Shown: positions 36,331 through 46,128, counted from the stretch's first letter. The stretch is DNA of 64,000 bases from Streptomyces sp. SA15 (GCF_002291145.1 NZ_NTGE01000116.1:24388-88387); one strand, 5' to 3'. The notes: a model not told the origin generated them from the sequence alone. A program made the numbers and translations.

Positions 36331-37116
36331 CGGGAAAGGACGCCTCCAGCGCCCTGCCAGCCGCGCGCAGGGCGGCGATGCGGTTCTCGACACCGGCGGG
36401 TCCGGTGCCGTCCAGGACGAACAGGATTCGGGGGAAGAGGGGGTAGTGCCGCCGCCAGTCCTCCAGTCCTCCAGTTCCAGCGCCGGCTCCTGGACGGTCG
36501 GCCGGCGGCGCCCGGCGATGGTGGGCACGTAGCGGTGAAGGCGTTCGTACGTGGGCAGTTTGGCGGCGAGGCGTTCGGGGTCCATGGTGGCGCGGTCGAC
36601 CTCTACGAACGCCCGCAGCATTGACCCGTTGTCGCCGTCGGCGGGGCCTTGCCGGTAGTACAGGAGCGCGTCGGGGATGACGGCCTCGCCGTTCCCGATC
36701 GGGTCGTGGACCTCGGGGATCCAGTCCAGCGGCCGGCACAGCTCGCCGCAGCGGCGGGCGTCCTCGAGGAAGACGAGCGCGGTCTCGGTCACCGTCAGTG
36801 TGTGACCGACCTTTAGCCGCACGGCGGTCGGATCGGACACCGTCCGCGACGGCCGGCGCCCACGTAACTCGGGCCACTCGGAGGCGAGCTGCACGCCGTA
36901 CACGGTGGGGAACCACACCCTCATCCGCCCGGCCTGCGGCAGCGTGATGCGGTCGACCAGCCTCTCGTCGCGCAGTCGGGCCAGCCGGCGCCGCGTCTGC
37001 TCGATGCGCACCTGGGGGGCGATCACCCGGTGCATCTGCTCCGTGGTGGCCATCCGGTACTGCGTCAGCACGGCCAGTGCCAGCCGGTCGCCGCCGCCTG
37101 CATCCACGTCGATCAT
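36299..37116 (-). pseudogene. Replication-relaxation family protein, frameshifted by 8-bp duplication
   Basis: From ATG 37116 the frame gives LAVLTQYRMATTEQMHRVIA, a winged-helix region with RRRLARLRDERLVDRI, then GHTLTVTETALVFLEDARR and IPDALLYYR as in replication-relaxation proteins of actinomycete plasmids and ICEs. A tandem 8-bp duplication (AGGACTGG on the minus strand, near 36466-36481) shifts the frame. The C-terminus (RRHYPLFPRILFVLDGTGPA) continues in the second frame to 36299. These proteins are thought to act in plasmid replication or mobilization. Together with the RNase III-like gene this marks an old mobile element. Confidence 0.72.
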
Positions 37117-37230
37117 CGCTGTTCGCTCGCTTCCTGCCTGGTACGGCGCCGTCCCGGCGCCGCGCGTACCGGACAGGCCAGCAGCCGACCCCGACCAAAC
37201 CGCCGACCACGAAGACCCGACCACGGTCAC

Positions 37231-37556
37231 GAAGCGATAACACCTGCGTCGACCAGGCGCGTATCCCCTCCGACATCCAGGCCGACATCCGTCCGTGCCC
37301 TCTTGCGTACCTGCCCGAAAACCCGCAGGTCAGGGCGTGGTCGGGAGGCCGACATCCCCTCTACGCCCCCGAGTCCACAGCCCCACAGCAGGAAGAAAAG
37401 AGAAGTGGGTGGGACAGGCCCCGGGCAGCGGGCGAGGGGATCGGCCCACGATGCGCAGGCCCGCCGCCGCAGCCGACTCCTCTACCACCACCTCCTCTGA
37501 TGGCCGCGTGGGCGGCAGGGTGTCGGAGAGGTCTGAAGGCGCCGAGGGTCTGCTTT
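37231..37556. other. Region without a recognisable gene
   Basis: This stretch lies between the replication-relaxation gene and the HxlR gene. Both strands have open but repetitive Pro/Arg-rich frames typical of high-GC noise. I see no promoter, RNA or family motif. Confidence 0.4.
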
Positions 37557-38015
37557 CTATCGGGTCTTCTGCACCTGGGTGGTGTTGGTGTTGAGGAGGG
37601 TGCCGTCGGCGCTGGTCGGCACGATTTCCGGTACAGGGGTGCCGTGCTGGTCGACAAGGGTGGAGTGAGTCTCGCCGGGAGCGAAGGCGTGCCGTTCTCC
37701 CCACTGTCGCAAGGTGACGATGACGGGGAAGAGGGCACGGCCGGCGTCGGTGAGCACGTATTCCTGGCGGCGGCCCGATGGTGCGGGCCGCTGGGCGAGG
37801 AGCCCGTGAGCGGTCAGCTTGCGGAGGCGGTCGGTGAGGATGTTGCGGGCGATGCCGGTCCGTCGCTGGAACTCGGTGAACGATTGTGCCCCGTCCATCG
37901 CGTCGCGGATGACGAGAAGGCTCCACCTGTCGCCCACGAGGTCGAGCGTGCGGGCGACAGGGCAGTCGGGGTCGGTCCAGACGGGGTTCGGGGCGCGCGT
38001 GGTGGTGCGTGACAT
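37557..38015 (-). CDS. HxlR-family transcriptional regulator
   Basis: The 152-residue winged-helix protein has the family core DCPVARTLDLVGDRWSLLVI, SFTEFQRRTGIARNILTDRL, LTAHGLLAQRP and YVLTDAGRALFPV. The conserved Cys before the first helix is present and in some relatives senses electrophiles or quinones. The start at 38015 follows GGGAGG. It is divergent from an MFS exporter 87 bases away, which is probably its target. Confidence 0.88.
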   Translation of the reverse strand: MSRTTTRAPNPVWTDPDCPVARTLDLVGDRWSLLVIRDAMDGAQSFTEFQRRTGIARNILTDRLRKLTAHGLLAQRPAPSGRRQEYVLTDAGRALFPVIVTLRQWGERHAFAPGETHSTLVDQHGTPVPEIVPTSADGTLLNTNTTQVQKTR

Positions 38016-38102
38016 GACACCTCCCAATGAGTTGCGGATTGAAACCATCATGCCGTACGGTCAAAGTGGTTGCAATCTGCTACCGATTGGGATTGGAGTG
38101 CA
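38016..38102. promoter_or_regulatory. Divergent promoter region hxlR / MFS
   Basis: This 87-base intergenic segment is much more AT-rich than its surroundings (for example GGATTGAAACCATCATGCCG and GCAATCTGCTACCGATTGGG). It must hold both promoters and probably the HxlR operator. Start sites cannot be set by eye. Confidence 0.5.
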
Positions 38103-39362
38103 ATGAACGTATGGCGGCGGTTACTGCTCGCAGTGGTGTGTGGTGTCGCTGTGGCGAGCCTCTATGCCGCGCAGCCGGTTCTGGAGCCGATGGGACGCGA
38201 TCTCGGTGTGTCGGCAGAACTCGCGGGGTGGATCGTCGCAACCGGCCAGTTCGGCTATCTGGCAGGGCTACTGCTGCTGGTGCCGCTTGGCGATGTGGTC
38301 GACAGGCGCCGACTCATCGCCGTGCACCTGGCGATCACCGCAGGGGGCATGATCCTGACGGCCTCGGCATCAGCCGCATGGGTGGCGTTCGTGGGGCTCG
38401 TGACGGCTGGGGCGTTCGCGGTCGTGGTGCAGACCACGGTGGCCTACGCCGCGTCGGTCTCGCTGCCTGCCGAACGCGGACGGAACATCGGTGTCGTGAC
38501 CTCGGGCGTTGTAGTCGGCATCCTGGGCGCTAGGGTCGTCACCGGCACGCTCGCCGAGGTGTGGGGCTGGCGGAGCGTCTATGCCGTGCTCGCAGTGCTG
38601 TCACTCGGCCTCGCAGCCCTCGTTTTCGCGGCACTACCGTCAGAGGAGCGCCCCAACTCACCTGCGGGGTACAGGCAGGTCGTCGTCTCCCTCGGCGGAC
38701 TGTTCGGGCAGCGTATCTTCCTGACGCGCGGGCTCATCGCGTTCTTCTTGTTCGCATCGTTCGGAACCCTGTGGAGCGGACTGTCCCTGCCGCTGGCGGA
38801 CACGCCGTGGCAGCTGAATGAGAGCCAGATCGGACTGTTCGGCATCGCCGGACTCGCCGGCGCACTGGGCGCGGCACGCGCGGGACGGTGGGCGGATGCA
38901 GGACGGGCGGCCCCGGTCACCGGTCTCGCACTCACCCTGCTCATCCTCTCGTGGGCAGCGATCGCGCAGCTGCCGTGGTCACTGTGGCTCCTCATCGTGG
39001 GAATCGTGGTTCTCGACTTCGCGGTCCAGGCCGTGCATGTGAGCAACCAGCACCTGCTCACCGCCGCGCATCCGGATCGCGTCAGCAGCGTCATCGGCAG
39101 CTACATGGTCTTCTACTCACTCGGCTCCGCCCTCGGCGCAGCCGCAACCACCGCCATCTTCACCGCGCACGGCTGGGCGGGCTCCAGCCTCCTCGGGGCC
39201 GGATTCGCGGCCTGCGCGCTGGCCGTCTGGGCGGCCAACAGGCGACTACCCCGCGATAGCGCGAACCTCCAATCCGAGAAAGCAGGCACGCACCAGGCGC
39301 CGGAGGAAACGCAAGGCACTGACCAAGCCGGACAAGTGATGGACAACCCCAAAGTTCCTTGA
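38103..39362 (+). CDS. MFS drug-type exporter
   Basis: The 419-residue protein has about 12 hydrophobic segments. The conserved loop after helix 2 is LVPLGDVVDRRRL, matching the GxLxDRxGRR-type motif A of drug:H+ antiporters. The N-terminus begins directly with a membrane helix (MNVWRRLLLAVVCGVAVASL) and the ATG at 38103 follows GGAGTG. It resembles Cmx/CmlR-like and arabinose-efflux-like permeases. The divergent HxlR regulator suggests induction by a toxic small molecule. Confidence 0.87.
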   Translation: MNVWRRLLLAVVCGVAVASLYAAQPVLEPMGRDLGVSAELAGWIVATGQFGYLAGLLLLVPLGDVVDRRRLIAVHLAITAGGMILTASASAAWVAFVGLVTAGAFAVVVQTTVAYAASVSLPAERGRNIGVVTSGVVVGILGARVVTGTLAEVWGWRSVYAVLAVLSLGLAALVFAALPSEERPNSPAGYRQVVVSLGGLFGQRIFLTRGLIAFFLFASFGTLWSGLSLPLADTPWQLNESQIGLFGIAGLAGALGAARAGRWADAGRAAPVTGLALTLLILSWAAIAQLPWSLWLLIVGIVVLDFAVQAVHVSNQHLLTAAHPDRVSSVIGSYMVFYSLGSALGAAATTAIFTAHGWAGSSLLGAGFAACALAVWAANRRLPRDSANLQSEKAGTHQAPEETQGTDQAGQVMDNPKVP

Positions 39363-39499
39363 GTGCTCCCTGGTCTCTGCAACCCCAGGACCTGGGCCTT
39401 CTTCCCTGACCTATGCGGGTTTCGTTCCGTGGAACCAGCTCGGGATTCCTGAAGACCTATTGTCTGCGTCACCGTCCGTGCGAGATGCGTGAAGGAGAG

Positions 39500-39760
39500 C
39501 AGGTCCGCGTTGCCCCTTCCGGTCGTACGGGACCTTCGGGTGGTGGCGTTCGAGACCGAGGAGCTGGTTGGGCTCGTGCTCCCGTGCCGCCGGGCTGACG
39601 GACAGCACGATCGCCTCGGACGTGATGCACCTGGAGCAGGTTGCGGCCTGGTTCGGTCGGCGTTGTGGGAGATGCCGCCCGTCGACGCTGACCGCTACTT
39701 CGGCAAGGTGCTACGGGACGCGGCCAGCGGTTCCCAGGTCGGCTGGCCGACTGGTGTCGT
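39500..39760 (+). pseudogene. Tyrosine recombinase fragment, frameshifted
   Basis: Two frames together give the SAM-like core-binding domain of a Streptomyces site-specific recombinase: RAAGLTDSTIASDVMHLEQV then AAWFGR in one frame, and ALWEMPPVDADRYFGKVLRD then AASGS in another. The catalytic domain with the R-H-R-Y residues is absent. It is the 5' remnant of an integrase gene. Confidence 0.6.
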
Positions 39761-39954
39761 GTCTAGCCGGACGGCGTACGCGGTTTCCTCGCCGAACTCC
39801 GGTGCCCACGCGGCCGGTGCGTGCACAGTGGGCTCCGGCTCGGTTCCCGGTGGAATCCCCCGCCGCCGGGGACCGGACCGGAACCCACTGCGCGACACCC
39901 CCCGGCCCGCGTGACGCTGGTGGGGGGGCAGTTGTCCTTCGGCCTTCCGTCCCG

Positions 39955-40305
39955 TCAAGCCAGTGGCACGCCCCGGTCAGCGCGGACTACGGTTCCGTCG
40001 GCCAGCCCCACATAGCGACGCATCTGCGTGTAGGGGATGTTCTGCTCCCGCTCCAGCTGGCGCAGCTCATCACGCGAGTCCACGGGATGGCGCGACGACG
40101 CGACCTGCGACGACCAGGCCGAAGCGGCCCCAGGCGACCAGCACCGCGGGATCAGCAGGACGATGAAGCCGGGGCCGTCGACGACGGCGAACCCACGCTC
40201 GTAAGCCGCTGCGCTCACCCTGCCCGCTCCGACATCCCCTCCCGCCTGCCAAGGAGCCATGAGGCGTGCAGATCCACGCGCCAAGTCACCATCCGCACCT
40301 CTCAC
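39955..40305 (-). CDS. Unrecognised short frame, possibly a gene end
   Basis: Only the C-terminal 40 residues (RDELRQLEREQNIPYTQMRR then YVGLADGTVV) look protein-like, perhaps a helix-turn-helix. The N-terminal half is of low quality. It could be a fragment or chance. Confidence 0.25.
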   Translation of the reverse strand: MRGADGDLARGSARLMAPWQAGGDVGAGRVSAAAYERGFAVVDGPGFIVLLIPRCWSPGAASAWSSQVASSRHPVDSRDELRQLEREQNIPYTQMRRYVGLADGTVVRADRGVPLA

Positions 40306-40380
40306 ATCGGGGCAGGTCGATCAGGGCAGAACCGTAAGCAACGCTGGTCCGCGGCCACTAACCACGACTAGGAGTACGCC

Positions 40381-41550
40381 ATGTCCCGCACCACCTCGCC
40401 AAGTTCGCCGCCGGCGAGGACCGCCGCCCAACCAGAGTTAAAGCGGGTGATGGGTCCGGGCCTGCTGTTGCTGTGATGTGTTCCGGGATCACCTCGGCGT
40501 CCGCGGCCTCGCGTGCCTTCGCCGCCAACCTTGTCACCGGTTTTGGGCTCGACGCGGGCGATGAGCTCGTCCTGCTGATCGCCCTCGGCTTCATGTGCTT
40601 AGTCATGCTGGTGAATCTGCGAGGCGTGGCCGAGAGTCTCAAGGTCAACGTGCTGCTGACGGTCGTGGAACTCTCCGGTCTGCTTCTCGTCATCCTGATC
40701 AGCGGCTGGTTCATCGCGGGCGGCGATGCAGACTTCTCCCGCACTGTCGCCTTCGAAACCGCCTCCGACAAGGGCGTGTTCCTGGCAGTGAGCACCGCGA
40801 CGTCACTGGCCTTCTTCGCCATGGTCGGCTTTGAGGACTCGGTCAACATGGCGGAGGAGACCAAGGATCCGGCGCGGATCTTTCCGCGCATGATGTTCAC
40901 CGGCCTCGGCATCACCGGACTGATCTACGTCTTGGTGTCCATCTGCGCCGTCGCGGTGTGCCCGTCGGTGACCTCGCCTCCAGCGAGACCCCCTTGGCCA
41001 CAGTGGTGCAGACAGCCGCACCCAACTTCCCGATCTCTGACCTGCTGCCGTTCATATCCATGTTCGCGGTGGCCAACTCCGCGCTGATCAACATGATGAT
41101 GGCCAGCCGCCTGCTGTACGGGATGAGTAGGCAGGGGGTACTGCCCCCCTTCCTCGCCAAGACACATCCGTACGGCGCACTCCGCACGCGGCGATCCTGT
41201 TCACTACCGCCGTCGCCTTCGGCCTAGTTGCCTTCGTCTCGCTGAGCCCTGACAGCCCCGTCGTGGCGCTACTAGGCGGGACGACGTCGCTGCTGCTGCT
41301 CACGGTATTCGTGGGCGTTCATCTGGCGGTTCTTGTCCTGCGCAAGGACAAGGTCGACAGGCCACACTTCCGGGCCGGCCGCGTGCTGCCTGTGGTGGGG
41401 GCGATCACCTGCCTCTACCTGGTCCTGCCTTGGTCCTCGGGACGCCCCGCTGACCAGTACCGCATCGCCGGTGTTTTGCTGCTGGTCGGCGTTGTCCTGT
41501 GGGCGGTCTCCTGGGTCACCCGCCGCGGCACCTCTGGCGCCGGCCAATAA
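40381..41550 (+). pseudogene. APC-family amino acid permease, multiply disrupted
   Basis: The start MSRTTSPSSPPAR runs to LKRVMGPGLLLL and a stop near 40474. The protein then resumes in another frame with FGLDAGDELVLLIALGFMC and FFAMVGFEDSVNMAEETKDP, shifts near 40965 to SDLLPFISMFAVANSALINM, and again near 41175 to AILFTTAVAFGLVAFVSLSP. The family's E-T-x-x-P element is visible. The segment between helices 1 and 3 is deleted. At least three lesions make the gene dead. Confidence 0.82.
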
Positions 41551-41587
41551 CGCCGGTGATTGGCGGGGGAGTTGAGGTGGCGGTGGT

Positions 41588-41749
41588 TCAGAGGCCGGCG
41601 TGGGTGGCCACCGCGTCCGCGATGAGGGTGTCGCCGACGATGACCTCGACGGTGCGACCGTTGAGGCGCGGCTCGTCAAGGAGCGCCAGCAGGACGGCGG
41701 CGACGTCGGCCCAGGGAATGGGTCCCCGTCCGGTCCGCTCGGCGAGTGG
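41588..41749 (-). pseudogene. C-terminal fragment of an atypical SDR
   Basis: About 53 codons read GRGPIPWADVAAVLLALLDE then LNGRTVEVIVGD, the usual end of NAD(P)H-binding atypical SDR proteins. The Rossmann part is missing. Confidence 0.55.
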
Positions 41750-41755
41750 GCAAGG

Positions 41756-42403
41756 TGTCCCCGGCACGGCGTCGGGGTCTGGCCGACGAGGTCGCCGACC
41801 GCATTCGCGAGGCCATCTTCAGCGGGCCTAAGCTCCCGGTGCGCAGCTGCGCGAGGTGGAACTGTCCGGCGAGATGAACGTCAGCCGCGGTCCGGTGCGC
41901 GAAGCCTGCGGCTGCTGGAGCGCTAGGGCCTGGTGCACTGCGCCTGGCACCGGGGGACGACGAGGACGACGCTGTCCGCCGAGGACGTGGCCGAGCTCGA
42001 CAGTCTGCGTGGCGCGCTGGAGGACCTCGCCGTCCGCCAGGTGATCGACCGCGCCTCGGACGAGGACCTCGCCTCCATCGCCAAGACGGCCGACATGATG
42101 GAGCGGGCCGTGGACGCGTACGAGATGGTGCGCTGCGACATCGCCTTCCACGACGCGGTGTTCGCCGCCGCGGGGCATCAGCGCCTCGCTGACGCGTGGG
42201 ACGGCATACGGTGCCAGGTCCACCTGTTCCTGCTGACCCGGATCGGCCTCACCACTGAGGGCTATCTCGACTGCATCCCGCGCGAGCACCGTGAGCTCGT
42301 CCCGCGCTGCGCGCCCGCGACACCGAGACCGCCCTCATCCTCTTCGCCATACACCGCCGGCACGCCGTGGACGTGGTCACCACGGCTACCGGGCAGGACT
42401 GAG
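41756..42403 (+). pseudogene. GntR/FCD-family regulator, frameshifted
   Basis: Fragments in several frames reconstruct a FadR-type regulator: RRGLADEVADRIREAIFSG, QLREVELSGEMNVSRGPVRE (winged helix), then the FCD domain AEDVAELDSLRGALEDLAVR with DIAFHDAVFAAAGHQRL, and ILFAIHRRHAVDVV at the end. At least three indels break it. It lies just after the dead permease and may once have regulated it. Confidence 0.72.
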
Positions 42404-42738
42404 AGCCGCACCGCGCAGGGCAAGGCTGTGCGCAGCTGCCTGACGGCAACTCCGGTGCGGCTTGGGCGGGATGACCGGCCGACGGCCCCGACGCGGGCGA
42501 AGAAACCCCGCCTCGCGCAGGATGTCGGCGACGGGCACCCTGGCTGCGCGGCAGATCGTCGAGCACCTCCACGGCGACCAAGTCCTCGCCGTCCCCGTCC
42601 CTAACGGCCAAGGCCAGCCGGATCATCCAGCAGGCCGCCCGCCACCATCCCTTGCTGAACCCCAGCTCAGCGGCCTTGGCGACGTCGGCTGGATCGGGCC
42701 TGCCTGTGTCGGGCGGCCGGAAGGTTCCCCTCCCGGGG
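42404..42738. other. No identifiable gene
   Basis: The minus strand has a protein-like stretch (KGWWRAACWMIRLALAVRDG then DGEDLVAVEVLDDL) that I cannot assign. It is probably another gene remnant between the dead GntR gene and the flavin oxidase. Confidence 0.35.
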
Positions 42739-44994
42739 TCATGCCGTCGTCGGGCTGATGGGGAAGTTGTTGCGGAAGACGTTCTGCGGATCGTAGACGC
42801 TCTTCACCTGCCGCAGCCGTTCCAGGGTGGCCGGCGGGAACGCCTTGGTCAGTTCGGCGGCCTGGTCATGGGTCGTGAAGCTGAGGTAGAGGCCGGTCGC
42901 GGGGACCTTCTCCCATTCCTGGGTCGCCTGTTCTTCGTGGCCCTGGCGGACCAGGACAGACAGGGAGAAGTTCTGCGTGCGGTGGGCGTAGGCGGTGGCG
43001 TCGGCCGGCACGTCGTTGATGGCTCCGCCCACGGCGCGGATCTGGAAGTAGCTGGTGTCCCTGCGGTCGAACAGGCCCGTCACCAGGGCGGCGGTGCCGG
43101 CGTCGATGTGGTCCACCAGTGCGCTGCGGCTGTGCATCAGGGACTGTCCGTCGTGCTGGTCGTGCGTCGGGGCCATGACCGCCGCGTACGGCACGAGTTG
43201 CGCACTCTGCTGTAGGACCGGGGCGACGGGCAGGAAAGGCTCCAGCGACCTGACCGCCCGGTCGGTGTCGTCGCCGGCCCAGACCGCGTACGTCTGGGCG
43301 ATACGCCGCCCGCCCTGATGGACGACGATGAGGAACGCGGTCAGCTCGCGAGGGCTGTCCTCCATCACCTTGCCCCACATCTGGAGGAAGCCCGCGGTGT
43401 CGGTGGCGTTGTGCAGGATCTGGGCGAAGACGACGTCGCCGAGCTCGGTGGCCTCGATGTCGAACGAGGTGACGATGCCCATGTTGGCGCCGGCGCCGCG
43501 CAGGGCCCAGAACAGGTCGGGGTGCTGCTCGGCGTCCGCGCGCACCAGGGAGCCGTCGGCCAGGACGACGTCCGCGCCCTTGAGGTGGTCGATGGTGAGG
43601 CCGTAGGAGCGGCCGAGGAAGCCCTGCCCGCCGGTGGTGGCCAGTCCGCCGACGCCCACGCCGGCGTAGTCGCCGGAGCTGATCGCGAGACCGTGCGGGG
43701 CGAGCGCGGCGGCCACCTCGCCCCAGCGGGCGCCGGGGCCGACGCGCACCAGGCGCCGCTCACGGTCGATGAGCTCGACGCCGTTGAGGGCACCGAGGTC
43801 GAGGACGATGCCGCCGTCGTTGGTGGCGGCGCTGCTGATCCCGTGTCCGCCGCTGCGGACCGCCAGCGGCACGTCCTGGTCGCGGGCGTAGCCAAGCGCC
43901 TCGGAGACCTGCTGCGGTGTGGTGGGGCGCAGTACCAGTCCGGGCCGGCCGGACCACACGTATGTGGAGCGGACCTTGTGGTAATCGCGGTCTCCCGGCT
44001 CCACGGCCCGCTCGGCGAGGTCCTCGGGCAGGCCGTCGTAGTCGATGCCGCCGCGGCGCTTGGCCAGGGCGGCGGCCGGGCGGACCCCGCCCGTGGGCGT
44101 GCCGGCGGACTCGCGTTCGGCGGCGGCCTGCTCGCGCAGGGCCGGGGCGACCTCCTCGGCGAAGGTCTGGAGTGTCACGGGGTCGTCGGAGGCGAGGATG
44201 AAGGTGCCGATGCCGTCCTCCAGGACGAAGGGGAGGAGCTGTTCCACCCACTGCTCGGCCGGCCCCTTGAGGAAGTCGCCCGAAGTGCCGAAGGCTCCCT
44301 GGATGTTGAGCAGACGGCGGATCTCGCGCGGGTCGCGGTCGTGCCGCGCGGCCGCCTCGTCGATGATCGCGTTGCCCTCGCTCAGGGTCGGCGAGGACAG
44401 GTAGCTCAGGCTGGGCATCCAGCCGTCGGCCTTCTCGCCGATCAACCGGAGCATACGGGGCTTGTAGGCGCCCAGCCAGATCGGCACGTCATGGGCGGGT
44501 GCCGGGCCACGCTTGGCGCCCTTGACCTTGTAGTACGTGCCGTCGACGCGCAGGGCGCCGCGCTCGTCGACCGCCCAGATGCCGCGGATGACGTCGATGG
44601 CCTCGCTCAGCGCCTGGACGCTCTCGCCCGGTGTCAGCTTCCGCCCGCCCATGGCCTCGATGGCGTCCCAGAAGCCGCCCGCACCCAGACCGAGGTCGAT
44701 CCGACCGCCCGACAGCATGTCGAGGCCGGCCACCGAGCGGGCCAGGACCGCGGGCTGACGCAGCGGCAGGTTGATCACGGCGCCGGACAGGTGGACGCGC
44801 TCGGTGCGGGCGGCGACCCAGCTGATCAGCGTCCAGGTGTCGAGGAAGGCCGCCTGGTAGGGGTGGTCCTGGAAGGTCACCAGGTCCAGGCCCACCTGCT
44901 CGGAGTGCACTGCCAGGTCCACCACACGCTGGGGGTCCTGATTCTGAGGTGTGAGGAATGATCCGAAACGCAGGTCGTGACCGTAGTCGGTCAT
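42739..44994 (-). CDS. Fusion of LLM-class flavin monooxygenase and FAD-linked oxidase
   Basis: The 751-residue protein joins two flavoenzymes. Residues 1-300 form an F420/FMN luciferase-like monooxygenase (RFGSFLTPQNQDP, TFQDHPYQAAFLDTWTL, SGGRIDLGLGAGGFWDAIEA). Residues about 335-751 form a BBE/FAD-linked oxidase with the PCMH FAD-binding domain (PLAVRSGGHGISSAATNDGG, GVGVGGLATTGGQGFLGRSY, GANMGIVTSF) and a C-terminal VYDPQNVFRNN berberine-bridge motif. The His of SGGH can bind FAD covalently; the second covalent Cys of bicovalent members appears to be absent. Divergent from a MarR regulator, so probably induced by its substrate, which is unknown. Confidence 0.87.
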   Translation of the reverse strand: MTDYGHDLRFGSFLTPQNQDPQRVVDLAVHSEQVGLDLVTFQDHPYQAAFLDTWTLISWVAARTERVHLSGAVINLPLRQPAVLARSVAGLDMLSGGRIDLGLGAGGFWDAIEAMGGRKLTPGESVQALSEAIDVIRGIWAVDERGALRVDGTYYKVKGAKRGPAPAHDVPIWLGAYKPRMLRLIGEKADGWMPSLSYLSSPTLSEGNAIIDEAAARHDRDPREIRRLLNIQGAFGTSGDFLKGPAEQWVEQLLPFVLEDGIGTFILASDDPVTLQTFAEEVAPALREQAAAERESAGTPTGGVRPAAALAKRRGGIDYDGLPEDLAERAVEPGDRDYHKVRSTYVWSGRPGLVLRPTTPQQVSEALGYARDQDVPLAVRSGGHGISSAATNDGGIVLDLGALNGVELIDRERRLVRVGPGARWGEVAAALAPHGLAISSGDYAGVGVGGLATTGGQGFLGRSYGLTIDHLKGADVVLADGSLVRADAEQHPDLFWALRGAGANMGIVTSFDIEATELGDVVFAQILHNATDTAGFLQMWGKVMEDSPRELTAFLIVVHQGGRRIAQTYAVWAGDDTDRAVRSLEPFLPVAPVLQQSAQLVPYAAVMAPTHDQHDGQSLMHSRSALVDHIDAGTAALVTGLFDRRDTSYFQIRAVGGAINDVPADATAYAHRTQNFSLSVLVRQGHEEQATQEWEKVPATGLYLSFTTHDQAAELTKAFPPATLERLRQVKSVYDPQNVFRNNFPISPTTA

Positions 44995-45104
44995 GAGAAC
45001 CGCCCCCTGTCCGTACGGGCTCGATCGTGGATGTCAGCAGATCGTTGAACCTTACGAACGATCGAATGATTCCCATCATCGGTCACGGTTGATAGGATCG
45101 TCTC
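44995..45104. promoter_or_regulatory. Divergent promoter region oxidase / marR
   Basis: This 110-base gap is AT-enriched (AACCTTACGAACGATCGAAT, GGTTGATAGGATCG). Symmetric CGATCG and GATC-rich elements are candidate MarR operators and would cover both promoters. Confidence 0.4.
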
Positions 45105-45536
45105 GTGATCACCGACCGCGTCAGCTTCGCCCTGGCCCGCTTGGGCCGGATCGCCGAGACAGAGCTCCGGCACGCGCTGGCCGACATGGGGCTCAAGTTC
45201 AGCCACGCCCACGTGCTGGGGCTGCTGGCCGACCGCGAGCGCCTGAGCCAGCAGGCGTTGCTGGAGGAACTGAAGGTCGACCCCAGCGTGCTGGTCACGG
45301 TGCTCAACGCCCTCGAGGACAACGGGCTGGTGGCCCGCCGCCGCGATCCCGCCGACCGGCGCCGCCACGTCGTCGAGATCTCCGACCGCGGCACCGACCT
45401 GGTCACCCGGGCCGACCGCGCCGTACGGGCCGCCGAGGAGCAGCTGTTCGCCGGCCTGGACGAGCAGGAGCTGACGGAGCTGCGGCGACTGCTGCACCGG
45501 ATCAAGACCGGGAACGCCAACGCCTGCGAGGAGTGA
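45105..45536 (+). CDS. MarR-family regulator
   Basis: The 143-residue winged-helix protein starts at GTG 45105. It has GLKFSHAHVLGLLADRERLS, LLEELKVDPSVLVTVLNALE, DNGLVARRRDPADRRRHVVE and a C-terminal dimer helix. The DPxDRR wing is characteristic. It most likely represses the divergent flavin-oxidase fusion and itself. Confidence 0.9.
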   Translation: MITDRVSFALARLGRIAETELRHALADMGLKFSHAHVLGLLADRERLSQQALLEELKVDPSVLVTVLNALEDNGLVARRRDPADRRRHVVEISDRGTDLVTRADRAVRAAEEQLFAGLDEQELTELRRLLHRIKTGNANACEE

Positions 45537-45674
45537 CGCCCTCAGGGACTCCCACGCTTCCGCGACAACCGGTTCTGTTGGTGGTGCACCGCCCACGGCG
45601 GTGTGAATGGCCCGGATACGGCGGCGCTCGTGCCGCCGGTCTGCAGCCCCTTCGCGGCGCCGTGATCACCGGAG

Positions 45675-45965
45675 TCAGAAGGACGATCATGCGTCGATAC
45701 ACCAAGCGGCCGCCGTAGTCACGGCACTGGGAGCGCTCAGCCTCGCCGCCTTCGGATCGGAAGCCGCGGACGGGGCCAACACGGCGGACCGCAACACCGG
45801 TTCCGGTCGTCGTCTCGAGTCACGGCGGAATCCGTCTCCTGGAACCGCGGGACGCTCAGGTGAACAAGCGCATCATGGAGCGCTTCAGCAGTGAGTTCCT
45901 GCCCGCCGGCGATCCCGCACTGGCGAGGAAGTTCATCAGCCCGGACATCGTCATGCACTGTCGGC
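45675..45965 (+). pseudogene. Secreted ester-cyclase/SnoaL-like gene, broken
   Basis: A signal peptide in two frames (MRRYTKR, then AAVVTALGALSLAAFGSEAA) is followed in a third frame by VVSSHGGIRLLEPRD and IMERFSSEFLPAGDPALARK, then FISPDIVMHC, the start of a SnoaL/ester-cyclase domain. Homology ends at about 45960. Two frameshifts and a missing 3' half make it a relic. Confidence 0.55.
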
Positions 45966-45977
45966 GTTCGCGTGAAA

Positions 45978-45993
45978 GTACCCAGCTGGGTAC
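45978..45993. promoter_or_regulatory. Perfect 16-bp palindrome GTACCCAGCTGGGTAC
   Basis: A further GTACCCAG half-site lies at 46002-46009 and the inverted half CTGGGTAC at 46867-46874. This looks like a recognition site of a dimeric DNA-binding protein. No intact gene adjoins it directly on the right, so the target is unclear. Confidence 0.4.
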
Positions 45994-46128
45994 ACGGAAA
46001 CGTACCCAGTGGGCTGGACACTGGAGCGCTGTAGCCGCGAGCCGGGGGGCAGCGGCTGCGGTCCCACATCTTGGAGATGCAGGTGGCCCGAGTGCCTCGC
46101 CAGCGCAAGTCCGTTGTGGAGCGCACGG

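Noticed and set aside
43318..44961. 547-codon + strand frame opposite the flavin oxidase
   Set aside because: It is a shadow of the LLM/BBE fusion gene, with Arg/Gly/Val low-complexity composition and no motifs.
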